A program made the position numbers and the translations under genes. The notes beneath the pieces are model-generated. The model did no database searches and had not been told where the DNA came from. It worked only from the letters and a program-made list of their open reading frames with translations. Shown one piece after another: positions 13,001-26,900 of a DNA stretch of 64,000 nt (positions within the stretch are counted from its first letter, which is position 1; every line of letters begins with the position of its first letter). Origin of the DNA: Amborella trichopoda (Eukaryota > Streptophyta > Magnoliopsida > Amborellales > Amborellaceae); NCBI RefSeq assembly GCF_000471905.2, contig NW_006494931.1, positions 1,380,574 through 1,444,573 on the forward strand. Direction: 5' to 3'.

Positions 13001-14515
13001 TCAAAAACGAAAATGTTCATGCTCATTTCCAGACAACTTCGTTGATGGAGATGTTTTGCCTTTCAAATGAAACCTAAGAGTTTTTTGGATCATAAAGGCA
13101 AAACATGGTTCCAGAAATATGAAAAACCTGCACAACAATGTAGAATATGGCAAATGTTTCAATCATACGAGTTTAAGGAGAATTGCAAGTGAAAAAATAA
13201 TACTTGAATAGAATTAAATTCGAAGAAATATATCTTCCAGGTGAGTAAAACAGCAGAAATGAATCTTCCAGGTTGCATCTCAATACTATTCAAACCCAAT
13301 CTACCAATCTTCTACGAAATTCATTTCCCAGAAGATCCATCTTCGACGAGATGCATCTCTCCAGCAGATGCATTTCCAGTTATTCAAACGGGTTATTACT
13401 TTATGGAACAGAGGAGATTTGCAAGTTTTAAATACACAAGAGTTGGCATGCAGGAATTGGGCTCAGGCTTAATTGGTTCAGTTGTTGACGATTGCAACAC
13501 TGCATCCCATGTTCTAATCCTACCATTGAACTGCCCAAAATAAATATAAAAAAAAAAAGAAAAAAAGGAAAAAAAACACTGAGTTGACATGTGCATAGAA
13601 ATTTTTCATAACTCTACTAGTGAACATGAAGAGCACTACAAAAGAAAACTCCCATATCACCTCTAATACGTTCAGATTTGAACCCAAAATCATCTTTGAC
13701 AAATTTCTGTGGACAACCTTTAAGATTATCAAGCAACTAGCAAAATAAACCTAAAGATGTAGGAAACTCACTCACTAGTGTCCAGGTACAACAAATAACA
13801 TTCTAACTTTCTGAAATTTGGAACAACAAAAAGTTCTCATCAAGTGCCCACTAAGGGGTTTAGGATGGTACATACACAACATACAAAATAGTGTAAATGA
13901 ATGAAGTGGCAATGTACAAATAACAAAAATGGCCATCGTAATTGAGAATATACAAGGAGTAAACTGTAAACAATAGGATCTGACAGGTGAATTTCCTCAG
14001 TGGCATTCAATATAACATCGTATATTTAAATAACAAAGAACATGCGTATCGAGCAGATGCCCTCATCACAAGGAACAATTTGAACTGCTTGAGGCACAAC
14101 TAAAAGTTACTAATGTTATTTATCAATAAATAGCTGCATGTAACGACATTGAGATTAATAGATGATGCAATGATAGGTTTTGAGCTAAGAAACCAAATAC
14201 AAATGTATGCTTAACATATCAACATACTGGCTTTGAAAATTAAGATAATTTAACAATAGTTAGCCCTAGGTGAATAAGTAAAATGAGATCCAAGAAAAAA
14301 TATTTTCTCAGGTATTTATCTTACATATGCCTGTACCAATAACATCAGTTAAGTGCTCAAATATTCAGCACCAAGAATAGCATGGTTGCTAAAATAAGGT
14401 CTTTAAAATCTTCATTTGCCTCTTGGTTTCACTATAAAAGAATTAATTTTCAAAAGCCATATGACAATCAATAAATAAACTAATATATACATAGCAACAC
14501 AAACATGCATGAATG

Positions 14516-14564
<49 letters not shown>

Positions 14565-17500
14565 TGTGTGCGTACTAAATTTATGAACTAGATAAACCAA
14601 CTTTAACTATAAGTAGTAATAATAAACNNNNNNNNNNNNNNNNNNNNAATTTGCATTTATCGTACAAAGATGTGCTGTGAAAAAACTGACATGCCATTAA
14701 CTTTTATTGCCCCTGACAATGACAAGAATGGCCTTGCTGATTAATGCTCTCTAACACAGTCAAAGGCAAGTTTATCAAAAAATTTGAGAGCACACAACCA
14801 CATCCACCATTAGAGTGTACAAATAAACTTAAGCCACATAAATGATAATGTGTATGTGTAGTGCATATTTTTAGTGACTTTCAAATTAAGGGCACATCGA
14901 GGTTTAAGCGTTCTACTGGTTCCAACAAAACTTCCAATCATAAGTTCTTCAATGAGCAAATCCCCATGCAAGGCTGATGAAAAAAAGGGCATGATTTTTC
15001 AGTCAGAGCTGAAGCACTGATATTAACAAAATCTGAACGAATGAACCCAGTTCAAACAAACTTCTCAGAAAAAAGCATCACATCCAAATCTGCAATCCGG
15101 ATTGGAGGTATCAAACAGTTTCAATTTGGGCCATCCTTGACCTCAAGAAAAAAAAACCATGCTTTAAGACTCACATTTAAAGCGGCATCATTCAGTTGGA
15201 GTTTCTCTAGAGCATCTCGCAACTCACCAAACCTACAAAAATGTCAGTTGTCCAAGCATGAATTCGTCATGGACCCTCAAAAAATCTTACGAGTTCTAAT
15301 CCAATTATTTGAGTGAAAGATATGAACCCACTGGTCAGCATCTACAGGAAACAGGCCACAAAAGACCATAGGGGTGGCTTCTTCATAACCAGGCAAGGAT
15401 TTATCTGCTCTTCTGCCAAAATGAGTAATAGTATCACCAACTCTTGCATCGGCAACAGATCTTATAGAAGCAGCAAGGTAACCCACCTGCGAAATGCAGA
15501 CCAAAAAAGAACAACTGTGAAAATCTGATGACAGAAAGGGAAGTCTGAGTAGAACAAAGGTCAAAAGGACTATCAAAATTAGCATATGATAATTCACTTC
15601 ATAAACAGGCTTCAAGAAAAGAATAATTGGGGATCATGCTTGTTAATCTATCAGCAAACAAACTTTTAGCCAAACAAGTATTAATCACAAGATTGTGAAA
15701 TCGAAGTAGGTGAATCGTCCAATATAATAATGATGATTTCAGCTTTCAATGTATTTACCCAAATCTGGGGGGCTACAGACAGTTATATGTTTCCGTCCTC
15801 CCTGTAGCGATGAATGTTCATATTCTTTTGTGTAGGGAATTAGGTATGAAATAGCTATCTTATTAGAGAAGATAGCATATATAAATGGCAATGAGAGTTT
15901 TACCAATGCATAGTCACTTTGGAATCAATTTTCGTGCTACAGTTGTGAAACTCATAAACAAAACCATTAACAGTGGTCCTTAACTTGTCGAGTAAGGACT
16001 AGATAAGGACAAGCTATTTGGCCATACATAGATGTCAGGTTACCGAACCAACAAAGGGAAGAGGCTATCACACGATGCAAGATAACTGATAGTAAGTTGC
16101 TCAGTAGGATTCTCAAATCTATGGAGGCCAAAATTACAATAAACCTCACATTTCATCACAGATAAACAGTGGAATGCAAGACTGAATCCCCAACAGAAGG
16201 TCCAGCTAAATGGGACCAAAAGCTCAATTTTGATGAAAACTATTCTGAAATCCCAGCCAGTATGGGTAGGTGAAGTTCTAAGAGGCACCTCAAGGATATC
16301 TTAAAATACCCTGGGTCCCGAGGGGTTTAGCAACACCTCTATGCAAAAATGAATGCAGCCCGAGTTGGGATGCTGATCTTTGGTACTTCATTAACTGGAC
16401 TCTTTATATAGAAAGTAGCATGCTCTGTTCGGTGTATCTCAGTATGCCAAGAAAGATTCATCATATGTAGGTGCATTCCAACCTGATGGAAGAGGATCCC
16501 TTCTATTTTCACAGCTCCGCTTAGGGCTCTTTTAGCCACTTCCACTTAGAGGACGGTGACAGGCATGCTCACCAAGGAAAGGTGGGACACAACATGCAAT
16601 TTATGAACGGTTGAGAATTTACCCAATTTGGATCCGAAACCCGAATATTGGACCCTCTCTGGTTCCGAGTATGGTCCAATGGGCCGGATCAAGATCCAAA
16701 ATTTCAATCTGAATAGTAATTCAGATCGGATCTGGGTACAGGTGGATCCGATCCAGTTAATAAAATATTACATATATGTTATATATTATTTCTATATTTA
16801 AAATAAATTTTTTGGATCCGATTGGGTCTGGATCCCTTGTATACTTTTCGGATCTGGATCTAGATCCGAATATTTTGGATCCAATCGGATTCGGATCCAG
16901 ATCTGGATCCCATGTATACTTTTTGGATCCAAATCTGGATCCCGATGAATCCGAACCCGAACTGAACCATTCTCAGCCGTAAGTTTATAGATCCCTTTTC
17001 TAGTTCTTTTCATTTTTTATTTGCCATTTTTTCAATATCCTCTCTTCTGTTGTAAACTTACAATTGTAGCAACTTATTATAATGCAACTAAGGAACCAAG
17101 ATTATGGGATAGAAATAAATTAGGCAAGTTTAGGTCATCAATCAGGCGTGATAACTGTAAGGATACAGGTAATATAATGTTTACATGGCCTAGAAGCAAA
17201 CTTGATGTGCAGTCATCACAGTATTGCAATGCCTAGGACTTTTGCATAGAAGGTTGATTGTACCATTTCTTTTACCACAGGTATTGTTTCATTCACCATG
17301 ACATCCTCATCAACTTTATAAGGCATTGGATGTCTTCTTCCATTCCCCTATCCAACAGATCCTGCCAGGCCAATCTTGCATCTTTATCCATTTCATTGTG
17401 AGTAATAAATTCTGGAGCTCTGATAGTATGACGGAATTGCAAGTCTCAAGTAACACTCATGTCCCTCTTTGTTGATGATTCCTGTTTGATATTTACAAGA

Positions 17501-20500
17501 GCATGACTCGTTTTGCTCTTGAGACTATGTGCCTTTTGTGGCTCCAAGGTTGACATTTGAAACACTGTTCACTCCCATCTTCACCCAGGATAGGATATGC
17601 AAAAAGAGATGAATGTTTTTGTCAGCTTTTGTATTCTTCTTATGAGGATATCCAGGGAAAAGTTGGAAAGAATCACCCTTGAAGGCTTTGGACTTTTGTT
17701 GGCTGGAGACCTTGCTCAAATTTCTTACTAGAATTAGCGTTTACATTATTTGGCATTCAGTTTCCAAACAAATGCTATCTACGTTGAGAACTCAGGAGTC
17801 CATAGATCACATTCTTCTGCATCCTTCCTATTCTAAATGGGTGTCACACTTTTTCTGTGATTAGTGGTAATTAGTAAAATTCCAGCCTCTTGGAGAGAAT
17901 ACTCTCTTGTTGGAGTGGGGGTATGTCCTCTACAGAGATTGTATCCACTGACTATCCCGTAGAGCATCTAGAAGAAGCACAATGATAGGATCTTCTCCCA
18001 TCATGGAGGACATATTACCATTTAATGTGAGAGAAATTAGAGATGCTACCATTTCGTGGGCTTTTGTTGTACCCAAATTCCATGGTATGAGAACCTAAGA
18101 CATGCTTAGAGATTTGGATTTGATCGCTAATCATAACATAGTCAAAGCTAGACCTCTCTTAAACTAGACACCACCACCCCCTGGGCTTATGAAACTCAAT
18201 TTCGATGGTAGTTAATCCTGAGCCAGCCAGGATTGGGAGTATTTTTGGAGACCACTGAAATTGGATCATGAGGTCGTTGTTGGGACATCCAACGCCACTT
18301 TATCAAGCCCGAGGATTTTGCTTCCTCCTCAGAAGCCATGCTCATGGATGGAAATTCTCTTAATGTCATTAGATGGGCTAAGCAGGAGTTTGCCTAACCC
18401 TAGTGCATTGCTCATTAGACGGGAGAGACTTTTCATTTCATTGATCTCTTGGACTATTCTGTGCATCACATTTCCAAGGAGGTTGATGACTTTGGACATA
18501 GAGTTACCAAGGAGGAAACGAACTTACTATCCTGATGTACGAAGAAAAATGGACATAGTTATCAATTGCTTTTTGTATTTTTCCTTTTCTATCCTTCTAT
18601 CCCACTTGTTCTATCCACCTGTATTTATTTTAATCTCATCCTCTCATCCTTTGTTTTCATTTTTCTTCTTCCTCCATCAATATCGAGGTCTATCTTTGTC
18701 TTGCTTGTATCTTGAATACAACTTGATGAAAGTTGAGGCTATGTGGAACCCAAGGTAATAAATTAAAAAATGACACCATCCAAGAGCAATAACCAATCTT
18801 CCACTATAATTTTTTGGTATAAAATATGTTTTTAGAAATTCACAAAAAAATATAAATGTGACTGAAGAATAATTAAATCCACCGGGAAGACTTACTTGAT
18901 GATGCCTGGAGTCACCCCCACAAGGTATGATACACCCCACACCCGATTTCCTGACCGATGGCGCACCTTGTCCCTTTTGTTCTTGCTGGAATTTTAGAGA
19001 TGGAAAGCTTTTACATGCAATACCTCTTTCTCTTGGGTTTTAGAGACCATGGAAACTTAAGTAATGTTTGTAGGAACCTTTATGCTTAAATTAGGGCTGG
19101 GCTTGAAGGCACAAAATCCTCCTATGGCTGGCATACCCCTTTTTCTTCTCCAAACAGCAAAACTCTAATTAGGGTTTCAATGTGGCATCCTTGTCTTATC
19201 AAATTTTGGGTGGCAAGACCCTTTTTAGAAGGGAGGAGAGAGAGAAATGAGTTTCAATGATGAGAGAGAGATTTGGTGCACGGAGGAGAGAAATGTTTTT
19301 TTTTAGAGAGAGGGCCTCAATGTTGATTAAATCGAAAGAATTTGTTCTTCTATTTGGATTAGAACTCCTTTAGGTATTGCCTATCCAATGACACAACTTG
19401 ACTCATAGGAACTTAGGAAATATGTGGGGTGAGAGAGAACAAATCTTAACCATCCATCCCAAAAATCAACCATCATAATTTAGGGTGGAAATTAGAAACC
19501 TCTTATAATTTGACCTAAGTCCAACTATTATTTAAATTAGAATTACAACCAATCCAAAACTTCTTAATATCTTTCTAAAATCTGTAAAGAGTAAAAATAA
19601 TTAGCATTTTGATCAAACCAAATTCCTAAATAAAACAATCTTTTCATATTTAAAATATTTCCCTAAAATAGCATTAAAAAAATAATGCCACATAAATAAA
19701 GGGGGTGCGCCACCCAATAGAGATTAAGTGGTCCCTACAGTGGCCCACATCCCACCCATGGGTGGCACACATGTGGGGCAGAATCCTAGGCCCATATGTG
19801 CCCTTCCAAATTTTAGAAATTACAAAAATGTCGTTTAGAAATAATATTCAAAATTCTGAAAATTTTTGTAAAAAACACAAATATTTCAAATATCAAAAAA
19901 ATATATTTAGAAGTGGACTAGTATCAATGGGTTAAAATTAATGAAAGTATGGGCACTCCACTTGATCCAATAACTATGATCCACTACTCTTTTTTCATCC
20001 AACCCAACAAAGATCTATGACCTCCAGTTTCAATGCAAGGGCTCATAATTTGCTCGTCAAAGTTGGTCAATAAAAATGGAACCATGATCTTGAAATGTGG
20101 ATTTCAGTCCTCCTCTTAATGAACAAGTCTAGCATTCTCAATGTACATGTACACGTGTGCCTCTATAGAGCTGCTTCCCAATAATGCAACTGTCATGCAT
20201 ACATGTCGTGTGGAAGTTTTTTGTTGGCCCTTGCTCTTACAAACCTACAACTGCACACAAGAGACCACACAGTTCTCCTAGCTTATAAACATCATCCCTG
20301 GGCATCTCTCCAACCTAAACAAGGATAACCCACTGTAAACCTTTATCGGTAGTGCCACATGCTAAGGAGTAAGGTTTTGAACATAACCAAGACTATAAAC
20401 CGCCCAACACATGGTCCATCAACATACAAACTCCCATTGAAGGGCATATTTTACTACAAAGTATCATTTTTATAAACTCTATAGGCCTTTAAAACGCTTG

Positions 20501-20920
20501 ATGTATCCTCATTCTCTGCTTCAACAGTCAACTCTTGAAAGAGAGGGGGGGGAATATCTTGATGACCCCTAAAATTTCTACACATTTCACTAGAAACCCT
20601 GGCCTTCTTTCTCTATCATGTGGCATTGAAATTATGACCATTGTTTCACTTCAGCCCCTTCCCACATCCCTCATACCCCTTTCAAATTTTCTCTTCATTA
20701 AATGTCCTACATTCATCATCAATTCCACTGCAATCCCTTCTCTCAACCCTCTTCATTTCTCACCCAAAACACCGATTGAACCTAAGCCTCCACTACACCC
20801 CAGCACTCTCTCTCTCTCTCCCCCTAGCATACTCTCTCTCCTCTCTCTCTCTCTCCTCTCACTACTACTCTCTCTCTCTCTCTCTCTCTCTCTTCCTACT
20901 CTCTCTCTCTCTCTCTCCTC

Positions 20921-20989
<69 letters not shown>

Positions 20990-23900
20990 ATTCCCTGTAT
21001 CCTCTTCCCCACTTCAAGCTCCCTCTCGATCTCTCTCCATCTTTAACCAATACAATAAAAAACCCATCGGACCTCTCAAAGAGCTAATTGATATCTCTCT
21101 CTAACCAACCCAATAAAAAACCTATTGGACTTCTTAAAGAGAAATTAATTTCTCTCTCTCTCTCACACACACACACACACCCTACCCCAATAAAAAATCC
21201 AACAGACTTACCTCAAAGTGCAAATAGAGAGAAATGTGTCATATCTATTTACCAGAGAGATGGATACTTAAAAATAAATTATCTATTAATTTCCAACACT
21301 TTATGGAGAAATAAACCACAATAAAAAAAAAATTTCATGGACATCTGAAATCACAAAAAAAGAGAGCAAATTTTGTAGCTGACTTTAACCTTGTTCAAGC
21401 ATGAATAGTACAAATTCATCTCATGTTGTAATTTAGATCACCTCTAAAACAGGGAATATCCAGTGATTCAAAAGCAGACCGCCTAGGCGGTCCATAAGGC
21501 CTGGGCGCATCGCATAGGCCTAGGCGGCCAATCAGGGTGGCAGTCCCTAGGCGGGCGCCCAGCGCCCAACCCAGGGCTTACGCCTCCCCTAGGAGGTACA
21601 GAACCCACATAGGCGGCCGCTCAGCCCAGAGGCGGAAATTGTTTTTTTCAAAGTTGACAAAAATTGATCAAAACATCACCCATTGATATTATATTTAATT
21701 TTTGATGTTTTATAAATCTATTGAGGTTTTTTAGAAGATTTTGAGTCGTTAGAAGCATCTTGATTGGGCATACTTTTTGGATTCGACTGGGCCGCCCAGG
21801 TTTTGGGTGCCCGCCTAGGCGCTGGGCGGCCTGGATCCCCCAAGCTGCCTAGGACCCACCTAGCGCTTTTTGGAACTATGGGAATATCTTTAAAAGAAAA
21901 ACAGAAAAACCTTAATAATCATATAAAATAATGGGAAAACCACTTCATGGAATGATTTCCTAGATACAAAATATGTAAGTTGGGGCACTCATGTGACGTC
22001 CCTTGTCTCTTGCAATATTGCTCCTCAGCGTACCAACCTTCAAATACAGAATCAAGTTTGCAATACCCATGGTGGAGAGGAGAGAAAGCAAAAGAAATGT
22101 GTTTCCTGAGGTGATTGACGACGGTTTCAGATTTGAGCAATAGAGGAAGAGAGGAAGGTAATGGGGGGGGGAGAGAGAAAGAGAGATGAACTTTGGGTGA
22201 GAAATGAAGGGGGATGAGAGAGAAGGATTACAGTAGAATTTGATGATTAATACGGGGCATTTAATGAGGAGAAATTTTGAAAAGGGTTTTTTAGAAGTGT
22301 GGAGGGGGTGAAGTGAAAGAATCCTTCGGATTTCAATGCCGCTTGATAGAAAGGAATGGTATGGGTTTATGGTGAAATAGATGAGAATTTTAGGGGTTAT
22401 TAATATATTTTCTCAAAAAAACGACTATAAGCCTTTCTAGCAATCAACGTTTCCCCCAATTATTGTTGTTTCTTTTTCTATTGAGTAGCAGATTGAGGAA
22501 AACTATTCAAGGACCACTCAACAGGTAAGTAGATCATCGAATGTCATAAGGTTAATAAAACTTCTAGAATACAACTTCATGTACCCATTCTCTACTTCAG
22601 CAGTTACCTTTAGAGGAGAAATACACTATTCTAGCATTAAACGTCTTCCCTAACTATTCTTACTTATTTTTCTATTAAGTAGTAGGTTGACGAAAAGTAT
22701 TTAAAGATAATACAAAGTCCAAAGGCCATTTCCAATCTTTTTGAATTACACAAGTAGCTATTTTTCAAGGTTTCCAATACATTGAACTATGAACTTATAG
22801 TGCCATCATTTGATTCATCCTAGTTCGCAAAGGCTTTAAACATTTTTTTTATCTTTTAGGTACTAACAGTTTTTCCTCTAATACTAGATGCATTTCTAGT
22901 TTTGCTTCTTTATAAGATGAAAAAGCAATCAATGAATATGATACTTGATCAAAAAAAATAAAATAAATAAAAATGATGCTTCTATTTAGGTGATTCTGTC
23001 TAATGTTTTGGCCATTACCTATTCATTCCAAAGCCAGTTCTAGTTTATGTTTTTTTTTCATCATCTTAATATCATATGAGGTTCAAACATCAAGGAAAAA
23101 AACTGGATGCTATTTTCTTTTCTTTTTCTTTATCATCTTCTTTCTCTTTCTTCCTAAGTGGTGTTTTAAGTTTTTATAACATATCATAGACTTGATTTTC
23201 CTTACCATGATTCACTTACATAGTGTGCTATGGTCACAATATGTATACGTAGAAATCTATGGACATTATATACCTAGAAATCTGTGGACCAATGTCACAC
23301 ATCTTAAAACCAAGTTTTTTTTTTTTTTAAAGGAATGTTTACTTCATCTTAAAACAGTGTTAACTATGTCTCTGCCAACAAGAGGTTTCCTTCTTGTGGT
23401 AACACACGCAAACATGTATTTCCCATGGGGAAAGTAAACAAGACGATAGATAGTCAACAACCAATTATTCCATGTTTGTTGGTGGTAATCTATGACATGG
23501 AAAAACAAGATGCATATTTTGTGGTAGTTCATCTCCAAATGTTATAAAGGGACAAGATCCATAAAATGCAAGCACGACAAGAAGGGTCTTCGTGACCAGC
23601 AAATTGAAATAAATCTCACAATGGTAACCTAAAATACTGCTGCTTTGATATATTAGAGAGTACACTGATGAAGATAAGATCCCCATATTCATTCAATATA
23701 AAAGAGCCAATTGTGAAGCACCCTGTAAAAAGTCCTAGAAAAAGATAATTTGGATGAATATCAAGAATATCCTCCAAGACGGCTAAGAAATACCAAAAAA
23801 GTGCACCTTCGATATCTTGCGTCGATAATCCCGGAAAGTTGAGAGATTGAGGAACATGTCATACATAGAATTAGAGCTGGGTGGACGAAGTGGAGAGGTG

Positions 23901-26900
23901 TAACAGGAGTATTATGTGATTGTCGCATACCAATGAAGCTAAAGGGCAAGTTCTTTAAGACAATTGTGAGACCAGCTTTACTTTATGGGGCAGAAAGTTG
24001 AGCGGTCAAGAAACAACATACCCAAACAATGTGTAGCTGAGATGAGGATGTTAAGATGGATGAGTGGCAAGACAAGAAGGGCGAGTATTCGAAATGAATA
24101 CATTCAAGAGAATTTAGGTGTGACACCAATAGGTGATAAGATGAGAGAAAGTAGACTTAAGTGGGTTGGCCATGCGTGACGCAGACCCAGTATAGTACCT
24201 GTTAAGAGGTGCGAGTTAGTTCAAGTGAAAGACTTAAAACAAATAAGGGGTACGCTCAAAAGCACATGGTTGGCAGTAGTAAAAAAAGATATGAGAACTT
24301 ATGGTCTCATTGAAGGTATGGCCCTTAATAGAGCAGAATGGTAAACCAGAATTCATGTAGCCTACCCCAATTAGTTAGGAAAAGTTCTAACAATGATGAT
24401 GACGATCAATAATATCCTCTGAAATCTATGCTTCTACATGAAGATAACCAAAGACGGCCCACAATGAAAACTCATTTTATTTGTTAATAACATGATATTG
24501 ACCAGACCGTGCACCATGTGGAGAGAGCATCATGTGCACCATACCAATGCACATGGATCGCTATATATTCAACATAATATAAGGGACCCCAAAGGACTGT
24601 AAGATTAATAAAAAATTTTAAGCATATGATAGTTATTATCATCCAATCAATTTGATAGATTTAGTATGGGGCACATCAATCAAACAATTAAAACATTGGT
24701 GCTAAATAGAAAATGAACAACTACAGAAAAAATAAAAATAATAAATTACTGATTACCTCACCAGCATATAATTTATCCACTTGCATTTGACCCGGTGATA
24801 GAACACCAATTTCATCAGCATAATACTCCTGCAGCATTCATTGACTGAAGGGCTTTCAAAAAGCAAAAGCAAGAATATGATTGAAACCAACGCAAATCAT
24901 GTAAGTAGAGAAGAATAGCGATACTAAGCATTTCTCTAATTCAAGAGACCATTAGCACCAGTAAAATATGGATATCAATGCTTCAAGATTCAACAATAAT
25001 AACCATTTAAAGTGCATCGCACAAAAAAATGATAATGCATCTACAAAGACAACAATTTGATTTTATTTTTGCAGATATTAATTGAGTGAAAAAGCACAAT
25101 AAAGCTTTAAAAGGTAAGAGGTTAAAGCCAATGTGGAAAGAAAAAGAACACGCGACAATGAGTGTATAGAATCAGGGAGAGCATCATGGAGGACCTAGGG
25201 TGGTCAACTTGATTGTTGAATGTCAAGCCTCCAACAGTAACAGGTCCAATCTTTGAGGAAAGAAACCTGTGATTGAAAGTACAACTCAACATCCCCAAGG
25301 ATCAAATACTAGGTTTTGGTTTGTCTTCGTAGACGGGCTCACTGATGCCTCTAGACATAAGGTGCTCAGTTTTTAGATCCCTATGACGGTAGTGTATATT
25401 CAATCATGTGAACCAATATCATTTTGTTGTGTTAACAATCAAATTAGTTCCAATGTAACTAAAGGGAATATCAAAACATGAGTGGGATGTTAGTTCAATG
25501 ATATCTTTTGTCCTTCACATTAGTTAAAAAATTGGTTCAGGCTAGAGACTTTGCCCATGCCCGAGCCGAGAAACTGGGGCAAGTCAGATTCTCCCAGATA
25601 GAGGACGAGTCCAAAAAGGGGTAAAAATTGCAAAATAAATTTTTTGGAAAATGCTAGAAATAAAAATAGTAACAAGAAAAATAAATTATAAAAAGCATTA
25701 GAAGTCAACAAAAGATGGAAAAAAGACGAAAATTGGAAAAAAAATCATGTATAACCAGAAATAGCATATAAAACTCCAAAAGGGGCGAAACAAGAAAATA
25801 GATCATATACAAAGAAAAACTCACAAAGCATTATTAAAAAATAAAAACTATACATAAACCTATTTAGAGTACAACTTCTATACATAGATTTAATAAAAAA
25901 AAATTAAATTTAATATTGTTCTAGATCTCCAAATTTGACCTAGGAACTCGGCTCGGCAGGGTGCTAAGTCTGAGTCCACTAGACCAAGTCTGTGAACATT
26001 GGTCCTTTCGTATATTCATAATTCTATAATTAATTTTTCATCTTGCAAGCTTTTCAACACTTGCACTTAAATCTGCAGGTATACCTAGATTCATAAGTGC
26101 ACATTTCGATATATAAATGGTCTCATAATATCAGACTGGTCTTTAGAATCCAAAACTTTCAATCTTGCCAAGTCTAGTCTTACAATTCATCACAAGCCTC
26201 GGTCGGGACTTGCCATGCTCTGTTAATATTTTTTTTCAAGGCATTTTGTTGAGTCTTATTTTCTCCAGAGACTTGGCCCACTCAGCCAAAGACCGGGCCT
26301 AGCACCAAGCTCAATCAGAATTTAAACGATCATTACAATCTTAAATGGCAATAGCCCTCAAAACCCATGGGACGCTTGTTACCATTTACCTACCATCCCA
26401 AACTCCGGTGCTTTCCATGATGTAATTCTCCTTCACAACTTCCCACATTAGGCCTTTCAACATGAATGCCTTACTCTCGGTCTCTTTCACAATTAAATCC
26501 CCTTGAACTAGGTTGCAATATTAGACATATTCCCTTAGGAACCCTCCATTCCTATGAATCTATCTCTATAGCTTCTTTGGTAGCCAACAGACTTAGAGAC
26601 CTAACATAGGTACAAAATTGATGGGTTTTTTTAAGAAGAATTAGATAGATGTAACTCAACTAATAAGTTATAATACTAAGCTACCCTTATATAACAAAAT
26701 CTCTTCACAACATTTGCCAGCACCAGATCTGGAAATCTTTTACATGGGTTGAAAATACAAAGAGGTCTTCATCCTAAAAGCTAAGAACATTTAACTACCA
26801 TCAATGCAATTGCCAAACCTTTCGAGGTTAGCTCTTGGATCCCAACAGCTCTTCAATGAAACTAATGACAAAATTTCAAGCCAAAAAATGCTCAATGGAA

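Larger units (their letters stand above)
12539..15174. other. cpLEPA intron g-h, no gene recognised
   Basis: AT-rich intron containing a (TA)n(GA)n microsatellite at about 14515-14566 and a 20-base N gap at 14628-14647. No transposon coding was recognised. Confidence 0.6.
20551..22413. mobile_element. Foldback element with ~225-bp inverted arms and nested insert
   Basis: The left arm 20551-20775 returns as its reverse complement at 22185-22413: ACCCCTAAAATT, GTGGCATTGAAAT versus GCGGCATTGAAAT, CTCCTCATTAAATG-like, and TTCATTTCTCACCCAAA are shared. Between the arms lie a (CT)n tract, (CA)n, and the complete hAT MITE at 21461-21880. I see no transposase. It could be a non-autonomous Mutator-like or other foldback transposon. 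No target duplication was found. Confidence 0.65.

Noticed and set aside
16776-17013. DPNLDPD-type peptides on both strands
   Set aside because: Explained by degenerate GGATCC-type repeats.
20535-21104. Ser/Leu-rich open frames over 148-189 codons
   Set aside because: They cross the (CT)n microsatellite and a foldback arm, and two frames are open simultaneously.
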